A DNA stretch of 64,000 bases from Acidimicrobiia bacterium (GCA_022828135.1 JAJEJB010000006.1:1-64000); one strand, 5' to 3'; shown: positions 8,664 through 18,084, counted from the stretch's first letter. Notes: generated by a model from the letters alone, not told the origin. Program-made: numbers and translations.

Positions 8664-10742
8664 ATGAGGGATCCCAGGTACGACATCCTCTTCGAGCCGA
8701 TGCCTATCGGCCCGCTGGTGGCCAAGAACCGGTTCTTCCAGGTGCCCCACTGCAACGGCATGGGCTACCGGGACCCCAGAGCCTGCGCCGAGATGCGGGC
8801 GGTCAAAGCCCAGGGAGGCTGGGCGGTGGTGTGCACCGAGGAGGTCGAGATCCACTACACGTCGGAGGTCACGCCCTACATCGAGGGCCGCCTCTGGGAC
8901 GACGCCGACATCCCGGCCCTGGCCGTGATGGCCGAGCGGGTCCACGACTGCGGGTCGCTGGCCGGAGTCGAGCTCGCCTACAACGGGCTCGACGGCACCA
9001 ACCTCCACTCCCGTGTGGTCCCGCAGGCGCCGTCGGCGCTGCCGGTGATCTCCGGTTCTTCCCATCCCGTCCAGGCCCGGGCCATGACCAAGCGGGACAT
9101 CGCCAACCTGCGCCGCTGGCACCGTCAGGCGGTGGACCGCTCGCTGCGGGCCGGATTCGACCTGGTTTACGTCTACTCGGGCCACTCCCTCGGCGCGGCC
9201 CATCATTTCCTGTCGCGCCGCTACAACCACCGCAGCGACGAGTACGGAGGAAGTCTCCGCAACCGGATGAGGCTGCTGCGGGAACTGCTGGAGGACGCGG
9301 TCGAGGAAGCGGCCGGCCGGGCCGCGGTGGCCTGCAGGGTGACCGTGGACGAGACCATGTACCGCGACGGCATCGACCGGGCCGAGATCGAGGAGGTGAT
9401 CGGCGAGCTGGGTGAGATCCCCGACCTGTGGGACTTCGTGCCGGGCACCTGGGAGGACGACAGCGTCACGTCTCGCTTCAGCGCCGAGGCCCACGAGGAG
9501 CAGTGGGTGCGGGGCCTGAAGGCCCTCACCTCCAAGCCGGTGGTCGGGGTCGGCCGCTTCACCTCCCCCGACACGATGGTCCGCATGATCCGCCAGGGCA
9601 TTCTCGATTTCATCGGCGCGGCCCGGCCCTCCATCGCCGACCCGTACCTGCCCCTCAAGATCGAGGAGGGCCGGCCGGAGGACATCCGCGAGTGCATCGG
9701 CTGCAACATCTGCGTGACCGGCGACTACACGATGTCGCCCATCCGCTGCACCCAGAACCCGTCGATGGGCGAGGAGTGGCGCCGGGGCTGGCATCCCGAG
9801 CGCTACCGCCCCCGTCACGCCGACGAGCGAGTGCTGGTAGTGGGCGCCGGTCCGGCCGGCCTGGAGGCCGCTATGTCTCTCGGCAAGCGGGGATACGGGG
9901 TAGTGCTGGTCGAGAAGTCGCGCACCCTGGGCGGCCGGGTGGCGGCCGAGGCCCGTCTGCCGGGGCTGGCCGAGTGGATCCGGGTGGTGGACTACCGCGT
10001 GGGCCAGATCGCCAAGCTCGACAACGTCGAGCACTATCTGGAGAGCGACATGACTGCGGAGGAGGCCCTCTCCTACGGCTTCGACCATGTCGCGGTGGCC
10101 ACCGGCTCGGTCTGGCGGCGCGACGGGGTGGCCCGCTGGCACACGCGGGCCGGTGCGATGGCCATCGGCGACCTGCCGGTGTACACGCCCGACGACATCC
10201 TGGCCGGAACCCGCCCGCCCGCCGGCGCTCGGGTGGCCGTCTACGACGACGACCACTACTACATGGGAGGCGTCCTGGCCGAACTGCTGCAAGGCGAGGG
10301 TTTCGAGGTGGCGCTGGCCACGCCGGAGCCGCTGGTGTCGGCGTGGACGGTCAACACCATGGAGCAGCACCGCATCCAGGCCCGTCTCATGGAGGCAGGA
10401 GTCGAACTGCACACGTCTAGCGCGGTGTCGGCGGTGCTCGACGACGGTCTTCGGACCGAGTGCGCCTTCACCGGAGGCGAGGGGCGGATTGATGCCGACG
10501 CGGCGCTGCTGGTCACCGCCCGCCTGCCCGACGACGGGCTCGTCCAGGATCTGCTGGCCCGGCGCGACGAGTGGGACGACCTCGGCCTGCGCAGTGTCCG
10601 GGCCGTGGGAGACGCCCTGGCTCCGGGCACGATCGCGGCCGCGGTGTGGGACGGACGCCGTTACTCGGAGGAACTGGAGGCGCCCACCGACGACGCCGAC
10701 ATCACCCCCTACCGCCGCGAGATTGTCGCTCTGAACCCCTGA
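8664..10742 (+). CDS. Trimethylamine/dimethylamine dehydrogenase-like flavoprotein
   Basis: A 692-residue, three-part enzyme: Old Yellow Enzyme-type FMN barrel (1-340), 4Fe-4S cluster (C344, C347, C350, C362) and a glutathione-reductase-like dinucleotide-binding C-terminus (VLVVGAGPAGLEAA). Compared from memory with trimethylamine dehydrogenase of Methylophilus, it keeps the cysteine that binds FMN covalently (C30 in FQVPHC) and the catalytic Tyr and His (Y171, H174 in VYVYSGH). Two residues of the substrate aromatic bowl are replaced by acidic ones: Tyr60 becomes E60 and Trp355 becomes D354. Trp105 becomes A105. Probably an amine or betaine N-demethylase, but the substrate is likely not trimethylamine. 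It starts 4 bp after the kinase gene. Confidence 0.85.
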   Translation: MRDPRYDILFEPMPIGPLVAKNRFFQVPHCNGMGYRDPRACAEMRAVKAQGGWAVVCTEEVEIHYTSEVTPYIEGRLWDDADIPALAVMAERVHDCGSLAGVELAYNGLDGTNLHSRVVPQAPSALPVISGSSHPVQARAMTKRDIANLRRWHRQAVDRSLRAGFDLVYVYSGHSLGAAHHFLSRRYNHRSDEYGGSLRNRMRLLRELLEDAVEEAAGRAAVACRVTVDETMYRDGIDRAEIEEVIGELGEIPDLWDFVPGTWEDDSVTSRFSAEAHEEQWVRGLKALTSKPVVGVGRFTSPDTMVRMIRQGILDFIGAARPSIADPYLPLKIEEGRPEDIRECIGCNICVTGDYTMSPIRCTQNPSMGEEWRRGWHPERYRPRHADERVLVVGAGPAGLEAAMSLGKRGYGVVLVEKSRTLGGRVAAEARLPGLAEWIRVVDYRVGQIAKLDNVEHYLESDMTAEEALSYGFDHVAVATGSVWRRDGVARWHTRAGAMAIGDLPVYTPDDILAGTRPPAGARVAVYDDDHYYMGGVLAELLQGEGFEVALATPEPLVSAWTVNTMEQHRIQARLMEAGVELHTSSAVSAVLDDGLRTECAFTGGEGRIDADAALLVTARLPDDGLVQDLLARRDEWDDLGLRSVRAVGDALAPGTIAAAVWDGRRYSEELEAPTDDADITPYRREIVALNP

Positions 10743-10762
10743 CCCTCCGGGGCCGGCGAGGT

Positions 10763-11263
10763 TCAGCCCAGTGCGGCGATGGCGGCGCCGTAGTCGGGCT
10801 CGTCGGTGATCTCGCTCACTAGTTGGGAGTGCAGCACGTTGCCGTCGGCACCGATCACCACCACCGCCCGGGCGCACAGACCGGCGAGAGGCCCGTCGGC
10901 GATGCCGACCCCGTAGTCGTCGAGAAACTCCGCGTTACGGAAGGTCGAGGCAGCGGTCACGTTCTCGATGCCCTCGGCCTCACAGAACCGTCCCGCCGCG
11001 AACGGCAGGTCGGCCGACACGCACACGACAGTGGTGTCCTCCATGCCGGCGGCGCGCTCGTTGAAGGCGCGCACGCTCTGGGCGCAGACCGGCGTGTCGA
11101 TCGATGGGAAGACGTTCAGCACCACGCGGCCGCCGAGCAGGCTCTCCGACGTCACGGCGCCGAGGTCGCCTCCGGTCAGGGTGAACGCGGGGGCCGCCGA
11201 ACCGGCGGCCGGCAGATCGCCGCTTGTGTGGACGGGATTGCCCTTGAATGCGGTTGTGGCCAC
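10763..11263 (-). CDS. tpx: Thiol peroxidase (Tpx, atypical 2-Cys peroxiredoxin)
   Basis: A 166-residue peroxiredoxin that reduces hydrogen peroxide and alkyl hydroperoxides using thioredoxin. The peroxidatic cysteine lies in FPSIDTPVCAQSVR, and the resolving cysteine in GRFCEAEGI, the spacing typical of Tpx. Length and the N-terminal hairpin (FKGNPVHTSGDLP) match the family. The GTG start is supported by AAGGAGA 7 nt upstream. The gene converges on the flavoprotein gene and is transcribed away from the decarboxylase. Confidence 0.95.
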   Translation of the reverse strand: MATTAFKGNPVHTSGDLPAAGSAAPAFTLTGGDLGAVTSESLLGGRVVLNVFPSIDTPVCAQSVRAFNERAAGMEDTTVVCVSADLPFAAGRFCEAEGIENVTAASTFRNAEFLDDYGVGIADGPLAGLCARAVVVIGADGNVLHSQLVSEITDEPDYGAAIAALG

Positions 11264-11369
11264 GGATGTCTCCTTCGAATCTGATCTCGGTCTTGCACTC
11301 GACGGGTCGCCACACCGGGTGCGTGACGAATGATCTATGTGCAGATCGGAGGCTACCGGGACCCGCCGT

Positions 11370-11375
11370 TACCAT
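11370..11375 (+). promoter_or_regulatory. TANNNT -10 box before the decarboxylase
   Basis: TACCAT lies 7 nt before the ATG at 11383 and 4 nt before the ATG at 11380. The 7-nt spacing seen elsewhere in the window favours 11383 as a leaderless start. Confidence 0.35.
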
Positions 11376-11382
11376 CCCAATG

Positions 11383-12801
11383 ATGCAGCCGAAGCCGGTG
11401 CCGACGCCCGACCCGCTCGATCTCGAGGCCTTCCGCCGCAACGCCCATGCTCTGGTGGACTGGGTGACCGACTATCTCGCCGGACTCGGCGCCAGGCCGG
11501 TCCGCGAGCCGGTGGAGCCGGGCGAGGTACGGGCCAAGCTCCCCGAAGACGCGCCCGAGCTGCCCGAGCCCTTCGACGCGGTACTGGCCGACCTCGACCG
11601 GGTGGTGGTGCCGGGGCTGACCCACTGGCAGCATCCGGGCTGGTTCGCCTTCTTCCCGGCCCAGACTTCGCCGCCGGCCGTGCTGGGCGAGTTGGCCGCG
11701 GCCGGGATCGGCGTGCAGGGGATGCTGTGGGCAACCTCGCCGGCGTCCACCGAGCTCGAGTCCCATGTGCTCGACTGGCTGGTCGACCTGCTCGACGTGC
11801 CCCAGTCGTGGAAGACGACCGGACCGGGCGGAGGGGTGCTTCAGGCCGGTGCCTCCACCGCCACCCACACCGCCATGGTGGTCGCCCGCGAGCTCTGCCG
11901 CGAGCGCACCGGAGCACCTGCCGAGAAGATGGTGGCCTACACGTCCAACCAGGCCCACTCGTCGCTGGAGAAGGGCGCCAAGCTGACCGGGTTCGGCCAC
12001 ATCCGCCTGCTGGACGTCGATGCTGACTTCGCAGTCCGGCCGGCAGCGCTGACCGAAGCGATCGAAGCTGACCGCCGAGACGGTCTGGTGCCGGCCTTCC
12101 TGGGCTCGAATGTGGGCACCACCGGCACCGCGGCCGTCGACCCTCTGCGCGAACTGGGCGAGATCGCCCGCGCGGAGCAGATGTGGCACCACGTCGATGC
12201 CGCCTACGGGGGCTCGGCGATGATCTGCGAGGAGTTCCGCCACCACCACGACGGGCTCGAGCTGGTCGACAGCTACACCTTCAACCCCCACAAGTGGCTG
12301 GCCACCAACCTCGAGTGCTCGGTGATGTGGGTGGCCGACCGGAGGCCCCTGATCGACACGCTGAGCGTGGTGCCCCCGTACCTGCGCAACCCGGCCTCGG
12401 AGTCGGGGCAGGTGATCGACTACCGGGACTGGCACGCGCCGCTCGGCCGGCCGTTCCGGGCCCTCAAGCTGTGGTTCGTGCTGCGCAGCTTCGGCGCCGA
12501 GGGCCTGCGGCGGATGATCCGCAGCCATGTCGGCTGGGCTCGAGGGCTGGCAGACCGTATCGATGGCAATCCGAGGCTGGAGCGCATCGCGCCGGTGCAC
12601 TTCGCGCTGGTGTCCTTCGTGCATCGCGACGGCAACGAGGCCACCGACGCCCTCGCAGCCGACATCAACGCCGACGGCCGGTTCTACGTGACTCCCTCGG
12701 AGATCGACGGGCGGCGGTTCGTGCGGATCTCGGTGGGCTCCACCTGGACGACCAAGGACGACGTCGACGCTCTCTGGGACCTCATCGAGGCGAGCGCCTG
12801 A
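11383..12801 (+). CDS. Pyridoxal-phosphate-dependent aromatic-L-amino-acid decarboxylase
   Basis: A 472-residue group II decarboxylase related to DOPA/tryptophan decarboxylases. HVDAAYGGSAMICEE carries the PLP-ring aspartate, and the Schiff-base lysine is in FNPHKWLATN. The N-terminus WQHPGWFAFFPAQTSPPAVL is typical of the aromatic amino acid branch. The product would be an aromatic amine (tyramine, tryptamine or phenethylamine). It could supply the amine-oxidising flavoprotein nearby, but that link is speculative. Two adjacent ATGs (11380 and 11383) are possible starts. Confidence 0.9.
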   Translation: MQPKPVPTPDPLDLEAFRRNAHALVDWVTDYLAGLGARPVREPVEPGEVRAKLPEDAPELPEPFDAVLADLDRVVVPGLTHWQHPGWFAFFPAQTSPPAVLGELAAAGIGVQGMLWATSPASTELESHVLDWLVDLLDVPQSWKTTGPGGGVLQAGASTATHTAMVVARELCRERTGAPAEKMVAYTSNQAHSSLEKGAKLTGFGHIRLLDVDADFAVRPAALTEAIEADRRDGLVPAFLGSNVGTTGTAAVDPLRELGEIARAEQMWHHVDAAYGGSAMICEEFRHHHDGLELVDSYTFNPHKWLATNLECSVMWVADRRPLIDTLSVVPPYLRNPASESGQVIDYRDWHAPLGRPFRALKLWFVLRSFGAEGLRRMIRSHVGWARGLADRIDGNPRLERIAPVHFALVSFVHRDGNEATDALAADINADGRFYVTPSEIDGRRFVRISVGSTWTTKDDVDALWDLIEASA

Positions 12802-12813
12802 GCGAGACCGGAA

Positions 12814-13578
12814 TCAGCGGCCCAGCGACTCCAGGTAGCGGCGAGCCGTCTCGCGCGACTCGGGGTCGCGGCGAGCCGCGGCCAGCGAGTCGGCGTCGTT
12901 CCAGGCGCCGCCGGTGGGAACCAGGGCCTCCGCGGCCGCGTCCACGGCCCGCAGGGTGGCTCGCAGGGTGTAGGCCGACTTGGAGGCGAGCAGGCGGGCC
13001 AGCTCCGTGGCGGCCTCCTCCAACTTCGACTCCGGCACAATCCGGTTGACGAAGCCCAGCGCCTGAGCCTCGGCCGCGCCGAACGGGCGGCACGTCATCA
13101 CCAGGTCGCGGGTGGCCGCGGGACCGATCTCTCGCACCAGCCTGGGGATCCCGCCCCACGCCAGCGGGATGCCCAGGTCGACCTCCGGTATCACGAAGCG
13201 CACATCGGTGGCCGCGACCCGCAGGTCGCAGGCCGCGGCCAGCACCAGACCGCCGCCCACACAGTGGCCGTGTATGGCCGCCACCGTCACCGCCTGCATG
13301 GCGGTGATCGCCTCGGCCATCAGCCGTCCGGCATCGGTGCCGGCCCGGTCCGGGCCGCCCCCACCGGTGAACGCGGCCAGGTCGGCGCCGGCGGTGAAGG
13401 CTCGGCCGTTGCCTCGAACGATCACCGCTTTGACGTCGTCGTGGCCGTCGAACCAGCGGGCCGCGTCGGTCAGCTCCAGCAGGCAGGCCACCGACAGCGG
13501 GTTGAGCTTGGACGGGTTGTCGAGCAGCAGCGTGCCCACCGCCCCGTCCACGCCGACCGTGATCGTGTCGTAGTCCAT
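12814..13578 (-). CDS. Enoyl-CoA hydratase/isomerase family protein
   Basis: A 254-residue crotonase-fold protein. The oxyanion-hole segments are seen at GRAFTAGADLAAF and IHGHCVGGGLVLAAACDLR. The usual catalytic acidic region is IPEVDLGIPLAWGGIPRL. It probably hydrates or isomerises an acyl-CoA in beta-oxidation. The ATG at 13578 follows a GGGAAGGG ribosome site. It converges on the decarboxylase gene and diverges from the aldolase gene. The C-terminus (MetARRYLESLGR-like helix) is normal for the family. The substrate is unknown. Confidence 0.88.
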   Translation of the reverse strand: MDYDTITVGVDGAVGTLLLDNPSKLNPLSVACLLELTDAARWFDGHDDVKAVIVRGNGRAFTAGADLAAFTGGGGPDRAGTDAGRLMAEAITAMQAVTVAAIHGHCVGGGLVLAAACDLRVAATDVRFVIPEVDLGIPLAWGGIPRLVREIGPAATRDLVMTCRPFGAAEAQALGFVNRIVPESKLEEAATELARLLASKSAYTLRATLRAVDAAAEALVPTGGAWNDADSLAAARRDPESRETARRYLESLGR

Positions 13579-13662
13579 AGGCCCTTCCCGTCCGTCGCTT
13601 CCGGCATGACAGGATGCAACCGATTGCCGCGCCGGCGCAAACACCTGATAGAGACAGTCGCC

Positions 13663-14451
13663 ATGCGAAGAAACCCCATGCGAGAGCGCTGGGCCGCAGG
13701 CGAGCCGGCTATCGGCGGCTGGCTGGGCATCGCCAGCGCCTATTCCGCGGAGATCGTGGCCCGCTGCGACTTCGACTACGTCTGCGTCGACATCCAGCAC
13801 GGCCTGCTCGACTACGGCGACGCCTGGCACATGCTGCAAGCCATCAACCTGGGCTCGGCCACCCCGGTAGTGCGGGTGCCGTGGAACGAGCCCGGCATCA
13901 TCGGCAGGAGCCTCGACTCCGGCGCCAGAGGGATCGTCGTGCCCATGGTCAACACCCGGGCCGAGGCCGAGGCCGCGGTGCAGTACTGCCGGTACGCCCC
14001 CGAAGGCAGTCGCAGCTACGCCGGCACCCGGGTCGTGCGCCAGGAGGGCTCCGACTACTTCGCCAACGCCAACACCGATGTGGCCGTCATCCCGATGGTG
14101 GAGACCGTCGAGGCGGTGGACAACCTCGACGACATCCTGTCGGTGCCCGGCGTGGACGCGGTGTACGTCGGGCCCTCGGATCTGTCGGTGACCCTCGGCC
14201 TGAGCCCGGGCAACAACGACGGCGAACCCGCCTTCGACGCCGCGGTGGCCAAGATCGTCGAGGGCTGCGCCCGCCACGGCGTGATCGCGGGGTGCCACAC
14301 GGTGTCGGAGCTGTGCCAGCGCCGCATCGAGCAGGGCTTCCAGATGATCACAGTCACCGCCGACACGGTGGCCCTCACCAGAGGACTTGACGACGAGCTG
14401 CGCCGGTCCCGGGGCCAGGAGCCCGTTATCCGCTCCAGCTCCATGTACTAG
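13663..14451 (+). CDS. HpcH/HpaI-family class II aldolase/citrate-lyase-like protein
   Basis: A 262-residue TIM-barrel aldolase. Family marks are VDIQHGLLDY (catalytic His and substrate loop), VPMVNTRAEAEAAVQYCRYA (with the substrate-binding region) and VYVGPSDLSVTLGL (GPxDLS). Members cleave 4-hydroxy-2-oxo acids to pyruvate and an aldehyde, using a divalent metal. The start follows the family pattern of a short N-terminus (MRRNPMRERWAAGEPAIGGW). It heads toward, and may share a transcript with, the acyl-CoA dehydrogenase gene 107 bp downstream. Which hydroxy-oxo acid is used cannot be read. Confidence 0.87.
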   Translation: MRRNPMRERWAAGEPAIGGWLGIASAYSAEIVARCDFDYVCVDIQHGLLDYGDAWHMLQAINLGSATPVVRVPWNEPGIIGRSLDSGARGIVVPMVNTRAEAEAAVQYCRYAPEGSRSYAGTRVVRQEGSDYFANANTDVAVIPMVETVEAVDNLDDILSVPGVDAVYVGPSDLSVTLGLSPGNNDGEPAFDAAVAKIVEGCARHGVIAGCHTVSELCQRRIEQGFQMITVTADTVALTRGLDDELRRSRGQEPVIRSSSMY

Positions 14452-14558
14452 CGGGGGCCGCGGAACCCGCCGGCGCCGACAGTCGGGCAGCAAGACACCG
14501 GTACGCTGGCCCCACTCCGCCCGGCCCGCCTGCAGCCGGTCGTACCAAGGAGCCGCTA

Positions 14559-15782
14559 ATGGACTTCGAGTTCTCCGACGAGCAGAGATCCTTCGCGGCC
14601 GAGGTGGAGGCGTTCCTCGACGCCCACGACGATCCCGAGGTGTTCGACCTGACCAGGGAGAACATGGCCCAGCTCGTGGACACACCCGAGCGCCGGGCCT
14701 TCATGAAGGAGATGGGCCGCAAGGGATGGCTGGGCATCACCTGGCCGGCCGAGTACGGCGGGAGCGAGGGCGAGGGCGTCTACGAGTACCTGCTGAACGA
14801 AGCGCTTGCCGCCCGGGGCGGTCCCCAGATCGGCAAGGGCGTCGGCATCGTGGGCAAGACGATCATCGCTCACGGCTCCGAGAGGCTCAAGGCCGAGTTC
14901 CTGCCCATGATCCTCGAGAACGACGTGGAGTTCGCGGTGGGTTACTCGGAGCCCGACGCCGGGTCAGACGCCGCCTCCATGCGGCTGAGGGCCGAGCGTC
15001 ACACGGCGGAGGACGGCACCGAGGGCTGGCTGCTCAACGGCCAGAAGATCTGGACGACGTCCGCCCATTTCGCCGAGTGGTACTGGCTCGGAACCCGCAC
15101 CGACCCCGACAACAAGCACATGGGCATCACGCTGATGCTGGTGCCCCTCGACCAGCCCGGCATCACCGTCGACGGCATCTGGACCATGGGCGACGAGCGC
15201 ACCAACTCGGTGTTCCTCGACAACGTGTTCGTGCCCGACGACTACGTGGTGGGCGAGGTCAACCACGGGTTCCGCTATATCAGCCAGGCCCTCGACCTCG
15301 AGCGCTTCACGATGTTCACCTTCTCCCCCATCAAGCAGCGCCTCGACCTGCTCACCGAATGGGTGCAGGACGCCGAGCGCGACGGCGAGGCGGTGCGGTC
15401 CGATCCCCGGGTGCGGGCCCGTCTCGCCAACCTGCACGCCGAAGCCGAGGTGGCCCGGGTGCTCGGCCTGAAGTTCGTGGCCGAGGCGGTGAAGGTCGAG
15501 GAGGCGGTGCGCGACGGCAAGGAGGGGTTCCAGCCGCCGACGGTGGCCGCCTCGGAGTACAAGCTCTACGCCACCGAGCTGTCCAAGCGCCTGGCCGACG
15601 CGTCCATGGACATCGCCGGGCCCGGGGCGCAACTCCGCGTCCACACCGAGGACGCCCCCATGGCCGGCCGCTCCGAGTCGACCTACCGCTTCACCGTGAT
15701 CGACACCATCGGCGGCGGCTCCTCGGAGATCCAGAAGAACATCATCGCCCGCCGGGGTCTCGGACTCCCCAAGAACTTCTAG
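14559..15782 (+). CDS. Acyl-CoA dehydrogenase
   Basis: A 407-residue FAD acyl-CoA dehydrogenase introducing an alpha,beta double bond. ACAD signatures include VGYSEPDAGSDAASMRLRAE and NGQKIWTTSAHFAEWYWLG. The C-terminal tail IGGGSSEIQKNIIARRGLG matches the GGxxEI-R family ending. A clear AAGGAG ribosome site precedes the ATG. It is the first gene of a four-gene unit: ACAD, racemase-like CoA enzyme, MaoC protein, ACAD. Pairing of two different ACADs in one unit is typical of the alpha2beta2 enzymes used on steroid side chains in mycobacteria, so this may be one subunit of such a pair. Confidence 0.92.
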   Translation: MDFEFSDEQRSFAAEVEAFLDAHDDPEVFDLTRENMAQLVDTPERRAFMKEMGRKGWLGITWPAEYGGSEGEGVYEYLLNEALAARGGPQIGKGVGIVGKTIIAHGSERLKAEFLPMILENDVEFAVGYSEPDAGSDAASMRLRAERHTAEDGTEGWLLNGQKIWTTSAHFAEWYWLGTRTDPDNKHMGITLMLVPLDQPGITVDGIWTMGDERTNSVFLDNVFVPDDYVVGEVNHGFRYISQALDLERFTMFTFSPIKQRLDLLTEWVQDAERDGEAVRSDPRVRARLANLHAEAEVARVLGLKFVAEAVKVEEAVRDGKEGFQPPTVAASEYKLYATELSKRLADASMDIAGPGAQLRVHTEDAPMAGRSESTYRFTVIDTIGGGSSEIQKNIIARRGLGLPKNF

Positions 15783-15792
15783 ACGTGACGCC

Positions 15793-16983
15793 ATGACGCA
15801 AGGAGCTCAGACTTCGGAGCCCACTGCCGCGCTGGCAGGAGTCCGGGTGATCGATCTGGCCCCGGTGGGTCCGGCGGCCCGGGCCACCCGGCTGCTGGCC
15901 GACTACGGGGCGGACGTGATCAAGGTCGGCCCCGTGCCCCGCCACGCCGGTGTGGCCGTCGTGCCTCCCCCCTACGCCTACAGCGGGTACCGCGGCATGC
16001 GCCGTGCGCTGTTCGACCTCAAGAGCAACGATGGACGCGACGCCTTCCTGGCCCTGACCCGCGGCGCCGATGTGGTGATCGAGAGCTTCCGGCCCGGAGT
16101 GGCCGACCGTCTCGGCGTCGGGTACGAAGCCGTCCGGGCCGTGAACGAGCGGGTCGTCTACTGCTCCACCAGCGGCTACGGCCAGACCGGCCCCCGCCGG
16201 CACTGGGCCGGCCACGACCTCAACTACCTGGCCGTGTCGGGCTACGTGCATTGCAGCGGCCGCGACGCCGACGGCACGCCCGCGCTGCCCGGCGCCACCT
16301 TGGCCGACATAGCCGCGGGCGGTATGCACGCCGCCCTGGCCATGCTGGCCGCCCTGGTGCGCCGCGACCGGACCGGACAGGGCGAGTACCTCGACGTGTC
16401 GGTGGCCGACGGAGCGGTCGGGATGATGTCGCTGTACGCCGACGAGCACCTGGCCACCGGGGCCGAGCCCGGACCCGGCCACTACATCCTCACCGGCCGC
16501 CACGCCTGCTACGGCGTCTACGCCTGCGCCGACGGCCGGTACCTGTCGGTGGCCGCCATCGAACACGCCTTCTGGGCCAACCTGTGCCGGGAGCTGGGTC
16601 TCGAGCGCTACATCGACGCCCAGACCGACGATGCCGCCCAGGACGAGATCCGGGCCGCTATCGCGGCCGTGCTGGCGTCGGCCGACCGGGACGAGTGGGT
16701 GAGCCGGCTCGGCCCCGCCGACTGCTGCGTGGCCCCCGTGAACAGCGTGTCGGAGGCGGTGGCCGACGAGCAGTACCGGGCCCGCGGAGTGGTCGTGAAG
16801 GCCGAGCATCCCACCGAGGGCACCATCGAGCAGATCGGTCCGGTCTGGGCCGGCGCCGAGCCAGCAGGCTCGCCCTGCGATCTGCCCGACCTGACCCTCA
16901 CCCACACGGCCGAGCTGCTGGCCGAAGCCGGCTACGACGAACCCCGCATCACCGAGATGGCAGCCGCAGGAGTGATCGCATGA
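15793..16983 (+). CDS. Alpha-methylacyl-CoA racemase-like CoA-transferase family protein
   Basis: A 396-residue CaiB/BaiF-fold enzyme. The segment WAGHDLNYLAVSG closely resembles the catalytic His/Asp region of alpha-methylacyl-CoA racemase (AMACR; GHDINYLALSG from memory). The later YGVYACADGRYLSVAAIE is also racemase-like. AMACR epimerises the (2R)-methyl branch so that acyl-CoA dehydrogenases can act, which suits its position between two of them. A true CoA-transferase remains possible. It begins 10 bp after the upstream gene and its stop overlaps the next start (ATGA). Confidence 0.85.
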   Translation: MTQGAQTSEPTAALAGVRVIDLAPVGPAARATRLLADYGADVIKVGPVPRHAGVAVVPPPYAYSGYRGMRRALFDLKSNDGRDAFLALTRGADVVIESFRPGVADRLGVGYEAVRAVNERVVYCSTSGYGQTGPRRHWAGHDLNYLAVSGYVHCSGRDADGTPALPGATLADIAAGGMHAALAMLAALVRRDRTGQGEYLDVSVADGAVGMMSLYADEHLATGAEPGPGHYILTGRHACYGVYACADGRYLSVAAIEHAFWANLCRELGLERYIDAQTDDAAQDEIRAAIAAVLASADRDEWVSRLGPADCCVAPVNSVSEAVADEQYRARGVVVKAEHPTEGTIEQIGPVWAGAEPAGSPCDLPDLTLTHTAELLAEAGYDEPRITEMAAAGVIA

Positions 16984-18053
16984 CCACCGAGACCGACCAG
17001 AGCGTGCCGGCCGACATAGCCGAGCTGATCGGGCGCCCCCAGTACCCCGACACCGCCGACTTCCCCGCCGAGTTGGGCTACGGCTGGAACACGCTGGCCG
17101 CCACCGAGAACGGCAACCCGCTGTACTGGGACGACGCCGTGGCCGGGATGCTCACCGGCGGAAAGATCCTGCCCCTCAGCACCCTGTCGCTGTGGCTGCG
17201 CCCCCACCGCTGGTCGCCCGGAGCGACCAGCGAGCAGCGCCCCATGCAGTCGCATTTCGATCTCAAGGACCGCCTGGGGCTTCCCGAAGGGATCATGAGC
17301 GACAACACGGTCGTCTTCCATGATCCGGTGCGCCCCGGCGACGTGATCAGCCATCGCCAGGTCGTGAAGTCGCTGAGCGGCCCCAAGACCACATGGCTGG
17401 GCACAGGGCACTTCTGGGTGATCGACATCGAGTACCACAACCAGGACGGCACCCTCGTGGGCGTGGAGTCCTACACCGGCTTCGGCTACCGCCGCGCCGA
17501 CAGTCCCGCCGCTGCGCCGTCGAAGTCCGCCACCGGGCCGGCATCCGGCTCCGAGCCGGACGCGCCCCGGCCCCAGGCCAAGCCGGACCCCACCCACGAC
17601 CAGGTGTCGGCGGGCGACGCACCGCCCGACCTCGTCCACGACGTGACCGCCACCACCGTCGTTCTGGGCGCCCTGGCCAGCCGAGACTGGCGGCCCATGC
17701 ACCACGACTACCACTTCGCCACTGAGCGCAACGGAACCCGCGACATCTTCCTGAACACACCCAACCAGCTCGCCTGGATCGAGCGGGCCGTCACCGACTG
17801 GACCGGACCCCGGGGCCGGCTGGGACGGATCTCGTTCCGTATGCAGGATCCCGTCTTCCCCGGCGAAACCATGACCATCTCGTCGGTGGTCACGGCCGTG
17901 CCTGTCGACGACTCCGGCTGCGGCTGGGTGGAGCTGGACCTGGTGCTGCGGGCCGGCGACCGCGTCTGCACGACCGGGAAGGCCAAGGTGGCCCTGCCGA
18001 TGTCGACCGCCGACAATCCGTGGCAGCGCCGAGGCGAGGACTGGCAGCCATGA
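16980..18053 (+). CDS. MaoC-like double hotdog hydratase
   Basis: A 357-residue protein with two hotdog-fold halves joined by a Pro/Ala-rich linker (about residues 178-205). The N-terminal half (about 20-175) resembles the dehydratase half that binds substrate (VFHDPVRPGDVISHRQVVKS). The C-terminal half carries the MaoC pattern with SRDWRPMHHDYHFA, a likely catalytic Asp/His pair (D-x4-HxD), and DPVFPGETMTI. It probably hydrates enoyl-CoA esters made by the flanking ACADs. Mycobacterial ChsH1-ChsH2 enzymes split these halves over two genes; here they are fused. The start overlaps the preceding stop by 4 bp. Confidence 0.82.
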   Translation: MTTETDQSVPADIAELIGRPQYPDTADFPAELGYGWNTLAATENGNPLYWDDAVAGMLTGGKILPLSTLSLWLRPHRWSPGATSEQRPMQSHFDLKDRLGLPEGIMSDNTVVFHDPVRPGDVISHRQVVKSLSGPKTTWLGTGHFWVIDIEYHNQDGTLVGVESYTGFGYRRADSPAAAPSKSATGPASGSEPDAPRPQAKPDPTHDQVSAGDAPPDLVHDVTATTVVLGALASRDWRPMHHDYHFATERNGTRDIFLNTPNQLAWIERAVTDWTGPRGRLGRISFRMQDPVFPGETMTISSVVTAVPVDDSGCGWVELDLVLRAGDRVCTTGKAKVALPMSTADNPWQRRGEDWQP

Positions 18054-18084
18054 CGGCCCGCCGGCACCCCGTGAGGAAGAACTG

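Noticed and set aside
8607..10877. A 756-codon antisense frame over the amine-dehydrogenase-like gene
   Set aside because: Composition is typical of a reverse-frame artefact, and the plus-strand protein has complete cofactor motifs.
12814..14685. Enoyl-CoA hydratase extended to a 623-residue protein
   Set aside because: The extension is antisense to the aldolase gene and low-complexity; the ATG at 13578 with its ribosome site gives a normal family length.
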